Shown: positions 7,385 through 15,809, numbered from the stretch's first letter. The stretch: 64,000 nt of DNA from Candidatus Gastranaerophilales bacterium (GCA_900552525.1 UNSK01000001.1:124001-188000), one strand, 5' to 3'. Made by a program: numbers and translations. The notes: a model not told the origin generated them from the letters alone.

Positions 7385-8352
7385 TGAAAGTTGCACAGGT
7401 AAAAGAGAATAAAATTATTGTCAGTGAGATTGATGATATTAAATTAGATGGACGCAAAGGCGCAATTGTAATGACTTTAGGCTGCGGGCTCTGCGGTTCT
7501 GATATTGTTAAATTTAGACACAAAATCGTTCATGACGGCGCTGTTTTGGGGCATGAAATAGTTGCTGAAATTCTTGAAATAAACTCTGATACAAAGTTTA
7601 AAAAAGGTGATAGAATTGTCACATCGCACCACATCCCATGCGGAGAATGCAATTTCTGCAGACACGGCAATGTTTCAATGTGTGAGCACTTCAAGAAAAC
7701 AAATATTTTTCCGGGCGGGTTCAGTGAAAAAGTTTTTGTATCTGAAGAACACTTGCAAAATGTTGCTTATCTTGTACCGGAAAATATGACAGATGAAGAG
7801 ATATCATTTTATGAACCTCTCGGGTGCTGCATAAGAGCCATAAAAAGATGTGCACTTCAAAAAGATGATACAGCACTTATTGTAGGTCTGGGCTCAATAG
7901 GACTTCTTATGGGAGAAGGACTAAAAGCTATGGGTTATAAGGTTTATGGATGTGACCTGATACCTGAAAGAATTGAGCTTGCAAAAAAAATGGGTATTGA
8001 ACCGTTTGATTTCAGCTTTGAAGTTGACGGGGTGTTTATGACATCCGGCGCTGATAAAGCAATTGATACAGCGTTGAAAGCAGTTCGTTCGGGCGGGAAA
8101 ATTCTTGTATTTTCGAGTACTCCGCTTAGTAACGGCTATCCTAATAATGAAATTTATTACAAAGAACTGACTGTTTTAGGAAGTTATTCTCCTTCTCCGG
8201 CTGATTTGAAGGATTCTTTTGACCTTCTTGCTTCGGGCAAAGTTAATGTGAAGGGGCTTACAACTGTTTATCCATTGGATAAAATACAGCAGGCTTTTGA
8301 CGATACAGTGGCAAATAAGATTTTTAAAGCATATATCAAAATCGCGGGTTAA
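7384..8352 (+). CDS. Zinc-dependent medium-chain alcohol/polyol dehydrogenase
   Basis: 322 aa MDR protein. The catalytic zinc ligands lie in GCGLCGSD and GHE, the structural zinc loop is CGECNFCRHGNVSMCEH, and the NAD(P) loop is GLGSIGLLMGEGLKAMG followed by an acidic residue in VYGCDL, which favours NAD. The substrate is not readable; sorbitol/threonine dehydrogenase-like proteins are the nearest family. ATG 7384 overlaps the upstream stop by 1 nt; a TTG at 7381 is less likely. The 3' end overlaps convergent nagA by 17 nt. Confidence 0.85.
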   Translation: MKVAQVKENKIIVSEIDDIKLDGRKGAIVMTLGCGLCGSDIVKFRHKIVHDGAVLGHEIVAEILEINSDTKFKKGDRIVTSHHIPCGECNFCRHGNVSMCEHFKKTNIFPGGFSEKVFVSEEHLQNVAYLVPENMTDEEISFYEPLGCCIRAIKRCALQKDDTALIVGLGSIGLLMGEGLKAMGYKVYGCDLIPERIELAKKMGIEPFDFSFEVDGVFMTSGADKAIDTALKAVRSGGKILVFSSTPLSNGYPNNEIYYKELTVLGSYSPSPADLKDSFDLLASGKVNVKGLTTVYPLDKIQQAFDDTVANKIFKAYIKIAG

Positions 8353-9211
8353 AATCTTCATCCCATTCAATTTCGCCAATTGGGTCTAAACCATGGTAAT
8401 GGTAAACGTTTTCAATATATTGCGGTTTAAACATTCCTTTTTTGCCTAAAATTTTGATAATTTCCGGCAGAAGTTTTGTGCTTCCTGCAATAGTTCCGTC
8501 AGCGGAAGTTGCCTTATCTCCATCATAATAAATTTTTGAATCCGCAAAGACCGTTTCTTTCATATCACTGTATGTTATAGGAAGAGCGTCGCTTATAAGT
8601 ATAACTTTGTCTTCGGGTTTTGCCTTGAAAAACAGTTTTAAAGCATCGTCGCTGACATGAACACCATCTCCGATTATTTCTGCGTAAACCTCATCATGAA
8701 TAAGCGCAGAAAGAGCTGTTGACATTCCTCTGTGGGTTATTCCTAACATTGCGTTGAATGTATGTGTTGCACCGTCAACGCATCCCCAGCCAGTACTGTG
8801 ACCTGCCTGAACTTTGACTCCGCGCTCTTTTAAGTAATCAATCAAACCGCTGTCCAATTCCGGCGCAAGAGTCACAATTTTTATGAAATCATCCTCAATT
8901 TTTTGGAAGTTCTCAACAGTAAGCTCCAAAAAGTGCTCCGGATTATGTATTCCTTTCTTTACAGGGTTAATAAAAATTCCCTCAAGGTGTATTCCCAGAA
9001 TAGCAGGACAACTTTTTGCAGCCTCTTTTATAATAGCGATTTGTCTGTTTATATTTTGCACAGAATCAGTTACGAGCGTCGGAAAAAATCCGCCTATACC
9101 GAGTTTACGGAGTTTATAAGACAGGCCGATAATGTCATCTGCCCCTGCCTTATTAAAATCAACGCCGTATGCGCCATGAAAATGCTGTTCAATCAATAAA
9201 GGTGTTTTCAT
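8336..9211 (-). CDS. nagA: N-acetylglucosamine-6-phosphate deacetylase, short form
   Basis: This enzyme removes acetate from GlcNAc-6-P in amino-sugar and murein recycling. The amidohydrolase metal site is visible: QHFHGA near the N-terminus, HLEGIFIN (Glu), AGHSTG (His), GATHTFNAM (His) and ISDALP (catalytic Asp). At 291 aa it is about 90 residues shorter than typical NagA; the small N-terminal and C-terminal beta-sandwich parts are missing, leaving essentially the TIM barrel. With anmK in the same region it suggests use of recovered murein sugars. The start has no clear ribosome-binding site. Confidence 0.88.
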   Translation of the reverse strand: MKTPLLIEQHFHGAYGVDFNKAGADDIIGLSYKLRKLGIGGFFPTLVTDSVQNINRQIAIIKEAAKSCPAILGIHLEGIFINPVKKGIHNPEHFLELTVENFQKIEDDFIKIVTLAPELDSGLIDYLKERGVKVQAGHSTGWGCVDGATHTFNAMLGITHRGMSTALSALIHDEVYAEIIGDGVHVSDDALKLFFKAKPEDKVILISDALPITYSDMKETVFADSKIYYDGDKATSADGTIAGSTKLLPEIIKILGKKGMFKPQYIENVYHYHGLDPIGEIEWDEDFNPRF

Positions 9212-9292
9212 TTTTTCAACCCTTGGGCGGGCTTCATGCCGCCTGACTACTAACTTATACTTTACCTCCGGGAAGCCCTTTTGAACGGACTA

Positions 9293-10750
9293 CTATATAA
9301 AGATTTCTCTTGCTTTTTCTCTGTCATCGAAATGTATTGTTTCATTTGCAAGAATCTGATAATCTTCATGCCCTTTGCCCGCAATAAGAACAACGTCATT
9401 TTCTCTTGCAATTTTATGAGCTTCTTTTATTGCAAGTTCTCTGTCAGGTTCAACAATTACTTCATTAACGCTCTTCAAGCCGGCGAGAATATCAGTAATA
9501 ATCTGCTGCGGCTCTTCCGAGCGCGGATTGTCGCTTGTTACAATAACAACATCTGCAAGTTCTTCTGCAATTGCTCCCATCTTAGGACGTTTAGTTGCAT
9601 CTCTGTCACCGCCGCAGCCAAATAAGCATATTAATCTGCCGTCGCTAGGCGTAATATCTCTGGCAGCTTTCAAAACATTCTCCAAACCATCCGGCGTATG
9701 TGCGTAATCAACTATTACAGTAGGTTTGTTAACGATAACTTCAAACCTTCCTGCAACCCCTCCGATTTCTTCTAAAGTCTTAATTGATTTTTCAATATCC
9801 ATTCCTAATGCGAGTGCTGTAGTGAGTGCTGCAAGTACATTATATACAGAGAACATTCCATTCATCTTCAGGTTAACCTTGTATTCTCTGTCCTTAACTA
9901 TACATGTAAAAGATGCTCCGCTGTGGTTAAATACAACATCTTTAGCTTTTATATCTGCATCATTTTTAATGCCGTATGTATAAAGGCTTACAGTAGGTGA
10001 AACTGCGTTAATAAATCTCTCTGAATATTCATCATCTTTATTAATTACAGCAAAATCTCCAGCAACAAGGTTTTCAAAAAGAATGGCTTTTGCCTTGAAA
10101 TAGTTGTTCATGGTGATGTGAAAATCTAAATGATCCTGTGTTAAATTTGTAAATACAGCTCCGTTAAAGTCGCAAAAATCAACCCTGTGCTGTGCTAATG
10201 CATGCGATGAAACTTCCATAACAACATTTTTGATACATTTTTCGTTTATATCTTCTAAAAGTCTTTGCAGTTCAGGTGCCTGCGGTGTAGTATGCTTAGC
10301 GTCATGATAAGTGTCGCCGGAGAAAAATTTGTGTCCAAGCGTGCCTATAAGAGCACATTGCTGTCCGTTTGCTTCATAAAGCTTCTGTATAAGGTGTGTT
10401 ACTGTTGTTTTTCCGTTAGTTCCTGTAACTCCTATAACGTTGAGTTTTTGAGATGGTGAACCGAAGAAAAAGTCTGAAATCTGAGCAATAATTTCACTTG
10501 TATTTTCAACAACAATCTGCGGTGCGTCAAGATTAAGACGTCTTTCAACAACAAATGCTATTGCGCCGTTATCAAATGCCTCTTCCGCATATTCATGACC
10601 GTCTACATGTTCTCCGGTAAGACATATGAATAAATCATTCGGAGCAGTCTTCTTTGAGTTATATGAAATCCCCATAATCTCATCAGACATGTTGTCCATA
10701 TTTACAAGCTCTACATAATTGATGTTGTCAATAAGTGTTCTTAATCTCAT
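9293..10750 (-). CDS. murE: UDP-MurNAc-L-Ala-D-Glu:meso-diaminopimelate ligase
   Basis: 485 aa cytosolic Mur ligase that adds the third residue of the murein stem peptide. The order is N-terminal UDP-binding domain, ATP loop GVTGTNGKTT (near residue 109), central domain with HTTP and SSHAL, and C-terminal domain with TSDNPRSEEP. The DNPR box is the meso-DAP selecting motif, so the murein is DAP type. It lies 18 nt after ftsI on the same strand, as in division and cell wall clusters. A good Shine-Dalgarno (GGAAA) precedes the start. Confidence 0.96.
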   Translation of the reverse strand: MRLRTLIDNINYVELVNMDNMSDEIMGISYNSKKTAPNDLFICLTGEHVDGHEYAEEAFDNGAIAFVVERRLNLDAPQIVVENTSEIIAQISDFFFGSPSQKLNVIGVTGTNGKTTVTHLIQKLYEANGQQCALIGTLGHKFFSGDTYHDAKHTTPQAPELQRLLEDINEKCIKNVVMEVSSHALAQHRVDFCDFNGAVFTNLTQDHLDFHITMNNYFKAKAILFENLVAGDFAVINKDDEYSERFINAVSPTVSLYTYGIKNDADIKAKDVVFNHSGASFTCIVKDREYKVNLKMNGMFSVYNVLAALTTALALGMDIEKSIKTLEEIGGVAGRFEVIVNKPTVIVDYAHTPDGLENVLKAARDITPSDGRLICLFGCGGDRDATKRPKMGAIAEELADVVIVTSDNPRSEEPQQIITDILAGLKSVNEVIVEPDRELAIKEAHKIARENDVVLIAGKGHEDYQILANETIHFDDREKAREIFI

Positions 10751-10768
10751 TACTTTTCCTTTCGTTTA

Positions 10769-12487
10769 TTAAATCTTTGCAGCTTTGTCCGGCTGCAAAT
10801 TAAGAATATGAGAAATCTGTGTTGAAATCTCTTTGAAAATTGGAGCTGCAACCGTGTTGCCCCAAATTTCACCACCCTGAGCAGAGTCAACAATTACATA
10901 AATTAAAACTTGCGGGTCACTTGACGGCATATAGCCTACAATAGATGTATAAAGCTTATTTGTATATCCGCTTCCGTTTTCTTTTGGTTTAATTGAAGTT
11001 CCTGTTTTTGCAGCGATATTGTAACTATCAGATTTAATCGGCGACTTACCTCTATTTATACTTTCAGTAAGTAATTCTGTAACAACTCTTGCGTGCTCAG
11101 GCGTCATAACTTGAACTTTTTTTATTTTTATAGCTTCTTCTTCAGGTGAGTATTTAATAACATGCGGTGTTACTCTTACACCGTCATTAGCAATTGCTGA
11201 TACAGCAGAAACCATTTGTATAGCAGTAACTGAAGAACCATAGCCGTAACCCATAGACGCATGGTCGGAAGCATCCCAGCGTGCAGGTGACTTAAGCAAG
11301 CCTACTGATTCACCCGGTAAGTCAATACCTGTCTTTTCCCCAAACCCGAATTTCTTAAGCATATTATAATACTCAAATCTGCTCATCATCTGTGCTACAA
11401 GTACAGAACCGACATTGCTTGAATGCTCAAATAAATATACCAGATCAATCATACCTGGATTAGGATGTCTATTATAATCATAATTTTTAATTGTCCACCA
11501 GCCTACCTTGATTTTTCCGGTATCGTTAATCCTTGAATATTTATTAATTTTACCGAGTTCTATGGCTGAAGCTATTGTAATCGCTTTAAAAGTAGAGCCC
11601 GGAGGAAAAACGTCAGTTAAAGTCCAATTTTTTGTCTGAAAACTTGTAGCATTTTTAAAGTTATTCGGGTCAAAGTATGGATAAACAGCATATGCAAGTA
11701 TTTCCCCGTTTCTAGGGTTCATTACAATTACGGCTCCCCTGTGAGCTTTGAATTTTTCTATAGCCTTCATCAACTCTTTTTCACACACATGCTGCACAGC
11801 AGCATCAATCGTCAATGTAACATCCTTGCCTTTTACAGGCTTTGTTGCAGCTACAGGGTCTGTAGAAATATTATAAATAACTTTACCCTTAGGCGTCATC
11901 TCAAAATTAGATGTCTTTGTAACGCTTTCCAGTGTATCTTTAGCAGTCAATTCAACTCCGGAGGCTACATCTGCATCAAAATTGTAATACCCTAGAACAT
12001 GTGCGGCCAGTGTTCCCTGAGGGTATGTTCTAATACTTTTTTTATCCATCGGGATTTCTCTGAGGTTTAATTTTGCAATCTCATCCCGTGTATGCCTGTC
12101 AACATTCTTTTTTAGCGATATTACAGAAATATTTTGTCTTAATTTTTCGGTTAAATCAATCTGAGATATTTTTAATATTGGAGCGAGAATTTTAGCAAGT
12201 TCTTCCGGTGTATGCACAAAATCTTCTTTTCTGGCAAAAATATCATAATAAACAGTATCTGTTGCAAGCTTAATGCCGTTTCGGTCATATATGTTACCTC
12301 TCATAACAAAAGAACTTGCACGCCTCTGATTTTTGGCCTTAACCCTAAAATGCCTTACATCTAATACTTGAACAGAGAAAAGATATACAATAAAGAGTAA
12401 TATAATTATAAGAAAGCCACCCTGAATCCAGATAAGGCGTTCTGAAAAAGTTTTATTCCTATTAGTATTACTGCTTCTTTTTCTCAT
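10769..12487 (-). CDS. ftsI: Division-type peptidoglycan transpeptidase (class B PBP)
   Basis: About 572 aa, septal D,D-transpeptidase. There is one membrane anchor (a hydrophobic stretch near residues 25-45), then a PBP dimerisation domain and the transpeptidase domain. The active site motifs are complete: PGSTFK (SxxK), SSN (SxN) and AAKTGTS (KTG). ATG 12487 is preferred over ATG 12499 because GGGGAG sits between them and can serve only the second. It is followed directly by murE. It is called FtsI rather than an elongation PBP2 because of the murE context and the short N-terminal region. Confidence 0.9.
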   Translation of the reverse strand: MRKRSSNTNRNKTFSERLIWIQGGFLIIILLFIVYLFSVQVLDVRHFRVKAKNQRRASSFVMRGNIYDRNGIKLATDTVYYDIFARKEDFVHTPEELAKILAPILKISQIDLTEKLRQNISVISLKKNVDRHTRDEIAKLNLREIPMDKKSIRTYPQGTLAAHVLGYYNFDADVASGVELTAKDTLESVTKTSNFEMTPKGKVIYNISTDPVAATKPVKGKDVTLTIDAAVQHVCEKELMKAIEKFKAHRGAVIVMNPRNGEILAYAVYPYFDPNNFKNATSFQTKNWTLTDVFPPGSTFKAITIASAIELGKINKYSRINDTGKIKVGWWTIKNYDYNRHPNPGMIDLVYLFEHSSNVGSVLVAQMMSRFEYYNMLKKFGFGEKTGIDLPGESVGLLKSPARWDASDHASMGYGYGSSVTAIQMVSAVSAIANDGVRVTPHVIKYSPEEEAIKIKKVQVMTPEHARVVTELLTESINRGKSPIKSDSYNIAAKTGTSIKPKENGSGYTNKLYTSIVGYMPSSDPQVLIYVIVDSAQGGEIWGNTVAAPIFKEISTQISHILNLQPDKAAKI

Positions 12488-12588
12488 ACATCTCCCCATG
12501 TCAATAATACCATAATAAAAGTAAATATAAAAGAATGTAACAAAAGTACAGTGAGCATGTCATTGTATTTAGTGTATTTTTTACACCG

Positions 12589-12618
12589 AATAGCCGGCAA
12601 CCAGTTAGGCTATTTTTT
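12589..12618 (+). terminator. Terminator-like hairpin without an upstream gene
   Basis: AATAGCC (12589-12595) pairs with GGCTATT (12608-12614), followed by a T-run to 12618. The only gene upstream is ftsI on the other strand, so it may end a short RNA antisense to the ftsI 5' region. Confidence 0.45.
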
Positions 12619-12698
12619 AAGTGTACAATTAACATTTTATCCTCAATGCTTTATGAATACTGGATTTCACAAAAGTTAACAAAAAGAGTTTTACCCTC

Positions 12699-12727
12699 TT
12701 GACTTTTTATTTGATATGTAGCATAAT
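12699..12727 (+). promoter_or_regulatory. Promoter of the 12793 gene
   Basis: TTGACT (12699-12704), a 17-nt spacer, then CATAAT (12722-12727). This is the best-spaced canonical promoter in this part of the window; it gives a leader of about 60 nt. Confidence 0.6.
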
Positions 12728-12792
12728 GAAATTGTTGAATGAAGTGTAAATAAAACACTTAATGAAACAGAAAGTTCACAGAGGTGATAGAT

Positions 12793-13077
12793 ATGCAAGT
12801 TAATAGAATATCAAATATAAATTTAATAAATACAAATTTCAGAGCAAGTGCAGTTTCTAAGGATATGGAATCACAGAATGCTATATTAATGTTAAGAGAT
12901 CCAAAAGCATCAGTTAAATTCCAGCAGAATCAAGAATTTGCACAAAATGCAGACTCTGTAAATTCTAATCCGTTGAAAGCTCTTGGTTACAAATTATACA
13001 GAACATTCAGCATGATTCGTGAAAATGACCAGATGCCTCAGAATGATGCAGCTAAACAATTTGTAGCAATGGCATAA
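12793..13077 (+). CDS. Lineage-specific small protein with an N-terminal F-x-A motif
   Basis: 94 aa of unknown function. It starts MQVNRISNINLINTNFRA, the short N-terminal signature seen in several unrelated proteins of this window, followed by a Gln/Asn-rich middle and a basic helix (KALGYKLYRTFSMIREND). There is no signal peptide or membrane segment. AGAGGTGAT upstream selects ATG 12793 over an earlier in-frame TTG. It has its own promoter and terminator and so forms a single-gene unit. Confidence 0.7.
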   Translation: MQVNRISNINLINTNFRASAVSKDMESQNAILMLRDPKASVKFQQNQEFAQNADSVNSNPLKALGYKLYRTFSMIRENDQMPQNDAAKQFVAMA

Positions 13078-13151
13078 TTGGAATTTTAACATTTACCATA
13101 GAATACACACACTTTAAAAAAATCTATAATATAATACACACACATAATTTA

Positions 13152-13180
13152 GCGGTAATTTACGTAATTATCGCTTTTTT
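13152..13180 (+). terminator. Intrinsic terminator after the 12793 gene
   Basis: GCGGTAATT (13152-13160) and AATTATCGC (13166-13174) form a stem with a 5-nt loop and one G-T pair, followed by six T. Confidence 0.8.
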
Positions 13181-13231
13181 CTTGTGCTATATTTTGCTTT
13201 ATCCTATAATTGCTCTGGAAGGAAGTATATT

Positions 13232-14455
13232 ATGAATTATGATTTTAGATTGGCAGAAAAGGCATTAGAAAAGGAATTTGAAAGAGTTAACGATATAAGG
13301 GACTTTAATCAGAGGAAAGTTTTAAAGGCATTCTTTGATAATAAAGTTGCCCCGGAGCATTTTTATACAGTATCAGGTTACGGTCACGATGATTTAGGCC
13401 GTGAAGTGCTTGATAAAGTGTTTGCACAGGTTTTTTGTGCAGAAAAAGCGCTGGTACGTATACATTTTGCATCTGGTACCCATACTTTAGCCTGTGCATT
13501 ATTTGGCAACCTGAAATACGGTGATAAACTTCTTTCTGTAGCAGGAGCACCTTATGACACTATGCAGGAAGTTATCGGAACTGCGGGCGATGAGGAAACA
13601 AAGCGTTCTTCTCTTATAGGTAATGGAGTTTTGTATGATGAGGTTCCGCTTGTAAATGGAATGGATGTTGATTTTGCAAAACTTGAAGAAATGGTCGATG
13701 AAAAAACTACTATGGTTTTAATCCAGCGCTCTAAAGGCTATTCTACACGAAAATCTTTATCAATGCAGACTATTGGCAGGATTTGTAATATCGTAAAAGC
13801 TAAAAATCCTGATTGTATTTGTTTCGTAGATAATTGTTACGGAGAATTTGTTGATAAACAGGAACCTTTGGAGGTAGGTGCAGATTTAGTAGCAGGTTCT
13901 TTGATTAAAAATCCTGGCGGTGGAATTGTGGAAGCCGGCGGGTATATTGCAGGAAAGGAACTTTTGGTTGAGAGATCTGCCAATCGATTGACTGCACCTG
14001 GAATTGGTAGTGAAGGCGGGGCTATGTTTAATCAGCATAGACTTATTTTTCAGGGGCTTTTTATGGCGCCATCGATTGTTTCTGAAGCTGTTAAAGGGGC
14101 AATACTTGCTGCAAAAGTATTTGAGGATATTGGTTTTAATTCTGCTCCGCGCTATGATGAAGCAAGAACTGATATTATACAGAATATAATATTTGGTAAG
14201 CCTGAACATTTGGAAGAATTTTGTAGGACAGTTCAATCTTTATCACCTGTAAACGGATATGTAACACCAATTCCAGAATATATTCCGGGGTACGAGGATC
14301 AGGTAATTATGGCAGGGGGAACATTTATTGAGGGCTCTACAATAGAACTTTCGGCAGACGGACCTATGCGTGAACCTTATGTTGCGTATATGCAGGGCGG
14401 GTTAAATTATGCGCATGTAAAGATTTGCTTGGAAGAGATTGTAAAGAAGCTGTAA
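13232..14455 (+). CDS. PLP-dependent lyase of the aluminium-resistance / methionine gamma-lyase-like family (COG4100)
   Basis: 407 aa fold-type I PLP enzyme. Recognisable stretches are SGYGHDDLGREVLDKVFAQ, HFASGTHTLACALFG (cofactor phosphate loop), FVDNCYGEFV (Asp near the pyridine nitrogen), VAGSLIKNPGGG (Lys in the Schiff base position) and the C-terminal EPYVAYMQGG. Family members are annotated as cystathionine beta-lyase-like proteins linked to aluminium resistance; the true substrate is not established to my knowledge. GGAAGGAAG before ATG 13232 fixes the start, and TATAAT at 13205-13210 is a likely -10. Confidence 0.85.
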   Translation: MNYDFRLAEKALEKEFERVNDIRDFNQRKVLKAFFDNKVAPEHFYTVSGYGHDDLGREVLDKVFAQVFCAEKALVRIHFASGTHTLACALFGNLKYGDKLLSVAGAPYDTMQEVIGTAGDEETKRSSLIGNGVLYDEVPLVNGMDVDFAKLEEMVDEKTTMVLIQRSKGYSTRKSLSMQTIGRICNIVKAKNPDCICFVDNCYGEFVDKQEPLEVGADLVAGSLIKNPGGGIVEAGGYIAGKELLVERSANRLTAPGIGSEGGAMFNQHRLIFQGLFMAPSIVSEAVKGAILAAKVFEDIGFNSAPRYDEARTDIIQNIIFGKPEHLEEFCRTVQSLSPVNGYVTPIPEYIPGYEDQVIMAGGTFIEGSTIELSADGPMREPYVAYMQGGLNYAHVKICLEEIVKKL

Positions 14456-14497
14456 GTAATTTATTCCCCCCCTTTACAAAAAAAATTTATCATGTAA

Positions 14498-14503
14498 TAT
14501 AAT
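14498..14503 (+). promoter_or_regulatory. -10 box of the tRNA-Ala gene
   Basis: TATAAT lies about 18 nt before the mature tRNA 5' end. TTTACA (14473-14478) is a possible -35 with a long 19-nt spacer. Confidence 0.45.
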
Positions 14504-14521
14504 AAATGTAGAAACTCTTGT

Positions 14522-14597
14522 GGGGGTTTAGCTCAGCTGGTAGAGCACCTGCTTTGCACGCAGGGGGTCAGGAGTTCGAATCTCCTAACCTCCACCA
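14522..14597 (+). tRNA. tRNA-Ala (anticodon UGC), CCA encoded
   Basis: All arms fold by eye: acceptor GGGGGTT with AACCTCC, D arm GCTC...GAGC, anticodon stem CCTGC/GCAGG with loop TTTGCAC (anticodon TGC), and T arm GGAG/CTCC around TTCGAAT. Position 3-70 is the G-U pair that identifies alanine tRNAs. The gene encodes its own CCA (14595-14597). Its last 8 bases and following terminator are repeated at 16951, marking an island boundary. Confidence 0.95.
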
Positions 14598-14660
14598 TTT
14601 AAAACAAGTGGTACTCACAAAATTAGCGCCGAGAGGCGCTTTTTTAGTATGTTCGAGTCC
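14590..14660 (+). repeat. Left boundary repeat (attL-like) at the tRNA-Ala 3' end
   Basis: CTCCACCATTTAAAACAA is shared exactly with 16951-16968; after it the two copies share TGG, ACT, a GCGCC/GGCGC hairpin, TTTTAGTATGTT and a following GAxTCC. The 2.36-kb spacing and the tRNA 3' end location are typical of site-specific integration. Confidence 0.7.
14625..14645 (+). terminator. Terminator of tRNA-Ala
   Basis: AGCGCC (14625-14630), loop GAGA, GGCGCT (14635-14640) and a T-run. Confidence 0.8.
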
Positions 14661-14745
14661 AGTTCCCCATGAACAAATTATATTTTGCTTAAATTCAGTA
14701 ATTCCAATCTCTGCAATTCCTATAAATATAATCTTTATTAAATCG

Positions 14746-14757
14746 CACGCTCAGTTT
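14746..14757 (+). promoter_or_regulatory. CACGCTCAGTTT box upstream of the first Xre gene
   Basis: The 12-mer recurs identically at 15810-15821. In both places it ends exactly 24 nt before the -10 hexamer of an Xre gene. A 10/12 copy, CACACTCAGTTA, lies at 15775-15786. It could be an operator of these regulators or a shared -35 region. Confidence 0.5.
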
Positions 14758-14781
14758 GTTCAATTTTTACCATAACAAAAA

Positions 14782-14787
14782 CATAAT
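14782..14787 (+). promoter_or_regulatory. -10 box for a leaderless xre transcript
   Basis: CATAAT, exactly 6 nt before ATG 14794, without a Shine-Dalgarno. Confidence 0.45.
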
Positions 14788-14793
14788 TTTATT

Positions 14794-15012
14794 ATGGAAG
14801 AAAAAGACAACTTGCTGCTATTTGGCAGTAGGGTTCGTGAAATAAAAAAAGAACAAAAATTAACTCAGGCTCAGCTAGCTGAGAAAATTGACTTGTCAAC
14901 AAATTTTATCGGAATGGTTGAAAGAGGAAAAAGAAATACAACAATTGACAAGATGTATAAAATTATTGAAGCACTCGGAGTAAGTTGTGCAAAGTTTTAT
15001 GAAAAACAATAA
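14794..15012 (+). CDS. Xre-family HTH regulator (island copy 1)
   Basis: 72 aa, a single Cro/CI-type helix-turn-helix: KLTQAQLAEKIDLSTNFIGMVERGKRNT. It is clearly paralogous to the 72 aa protein at 15858 (shared LSTNF-GMVERG-RNT block), so the island carries a duplicated regulator. Such small proteins resemble controller proteins of restriction-modification loci and prophage repressors. Its only visible promoter is the box 6 nt upstream. It probably binds the CACGCTCAGTTT box; that is inference. Confidence 0.8.
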   Translation: MEEKDNLLLFGSRVREIKKEQKLTQAQLAEKIDLSTNFIGMVERGKRNTTIDKMYKIIEALGVSCAKFYEKQ

Positions 15013-15036
15013 AAGGGCGATTTTATCGCCCTTTTA
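15011..15036. terminator. Bidirectional terminator between xre 1 and the TRL-like pair
   Basis: AAAAGGGCGA (15011-15020) pairs with TCGCCCTTTT (15026-15035) around TTTTA. A- and T-rich ends on both sides let it work for the convergent genes. Confidence 0.8.
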
Positions 15037-15038
15037 TT

Positions 15039-15358
15039 TTATTCTCCATAGACTGTAACAGTTGTTTTAGCCCAGAATATAAAGATTGATTTTACATTCA
15101 CATCAACATAGCTTATTTTTTAATCCCGCCGTTTTTTACTGCTGTATCAGTGCTTGCGTCTCCTGTCTCAACAAGATAAAGAATGTTGGTAGTCGAAGCT
15201 TCACCCTTTTTAAGATTGTGCAGGTTTTCTACTTTACTTCCTGTTGCAGTTACAGGGTAAGTCGCATTTGTGTAGAAAACGCCCGTTGCATTAGCATTTA
15301 ATTGAGTGAACAAAAATGCAAGTCCAAATACAAATGCTGTTAATAAATTCTTTTTCAT
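15039..15358 (-). pseudogene. TRL-like secreted protein, frameshifted near the C-terminus
   Basis: The open frame gives 81 aa with a signal peptide (MKKNLLTAFVFGLAFLFTQ..) and VETGDASTDTAVKNGGIKK, then stops at 15113. In the next frame the translation continues SYVDVNVKSIFIFWAKTTV and ends TVYGE at 15039, aligning with the C-terminus of its neighbour (QYVDTKIGKVYITLLFIPV..LVYGD). Adding one A to the six-A run near 15115 restores a protein of about 106 aa. So this is a frameshift, a slippery homopolymer or a sequencing error. A Shine-Dalgarno (AAAGGAG) precedes the ATG. Confidence 0.75.
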
Positions 15359-15372
15359 ACTTTTCTCCTTTT

Positions 15373-15744
15373 CTAATCTCCATAAACTAAGGTTTTTGTT
15401 TCTTTAACATAAACTGGTATAAATAAAAGCGTTATATAAACTTTTCCGATTTTTGTATCAACATACTGAATATTTGTTATTCCGCCATTTTTAGCAGCAG
15501 CTTCTATACTAGCGTCACCTGTTTCAACTAGTCCTAGGATATTTGAAGCGGTTGAAATACCACATCTAAGCTCACTTAGACTTTTAGGCGGAGTAATGTT
15601 GGTAGATTTCTCAACGCTTTGAGGGAATTTGCTACCTGAATAAATCAGACCGTGGTCGAAGTTAGCACTTGGGTCTAATCCTGTCGCATGAGTGATATTT
15701 GCAGATATGAGTACTGCCAATAAAGTTAGTACAATCTTTTTCAT
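15373..15744 (-). CDS. TRL-like family exported protein
   Basis: 123 aa with a signal peptide (cleavage probably after ITHA, residue 20). The core VETGDASIEAAAKNGGITNI followed by a YVD strand is typical of the TRL family (named for a tRNA-associated locus), whose function is unknown. It sits next to tRNA-Ala, consistent with the family's name. It lies 14 nt upstream of the frameshifted paralogue on the same strand, so the two form an operon. A CACACTCAGTTA box lies about 30 nt upstream. Confidence 0.7.
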   Translation of the reverse strand: MKKIVLTLLAVLISANITHATGLDPSANFDHGLIYSGSKFPQSVEKSTNITPPKSLSELRCGISTASNILGLVETGDASIEAAAKNGGITNIQYVDTKIGKVYITLLFIPVYVKETKTLVYGD

Positions 15745-15774
15745 AAAAATAAAATCCTTCTCAATTAAAAATCA

Positions 15775-15786
15775 CACACTCAGTTA
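15775..15786. promoter_or_regulatory. Third, degenerate copy of the CTCAGTT box
   Basis: CACACTCAGTTA matches 10 of 12 positions of the boxes at 14746 and 15810. It lies between the divergent TRL operon and xre 2. Confidence 0.35.
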
Positions 15787-15809
15787 TACCACAAAGGATT
15801 TTAAAATAA

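Larger units (their letters stand above)
12500..12792. other. Intergenic region between ftsI and the 12793 gene
   Basis: It holds the ftsI promoter region (minus strand), two hairpins on the plus strand (GTGTA/TACAC at 12572-12586 and a terminator-like stem at 12589-12614) and a promoter for the next gene. No protein frame is credible. Confidence 0.5.

Noticed and set aside
13100..13150. CACACA tracts as a possible CRISPR or microsatellite array
   Set aside because: Only two short units, irregular spacing and no repeat-spacer structure; no cas genes in the window.
13884..14236. Minus-strand frames inside the PLP lyase
   Set aside because: Shadows of conserved PLP-enzyme codons.
14640..14670. 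Second tRNA remnant suggested by GTTCGAGTCC after tRNA-Ala
   Set aside because: Only a T-loop-like word; no other arms can be paired. Treated as part of the boundary repeat.
14518..14775. Apparent 85-codon plus-strand reading frame
   Set aside because: It runs through tRNA-Ala and its terminator; the peptide is simply the tRNA read as codons.
15086..15301. Plus-strand frame opposite the TRL-like pair
   Set aside because: Complement of the signal peptide and core of the TRL-like protein; no ribosome-binding site.
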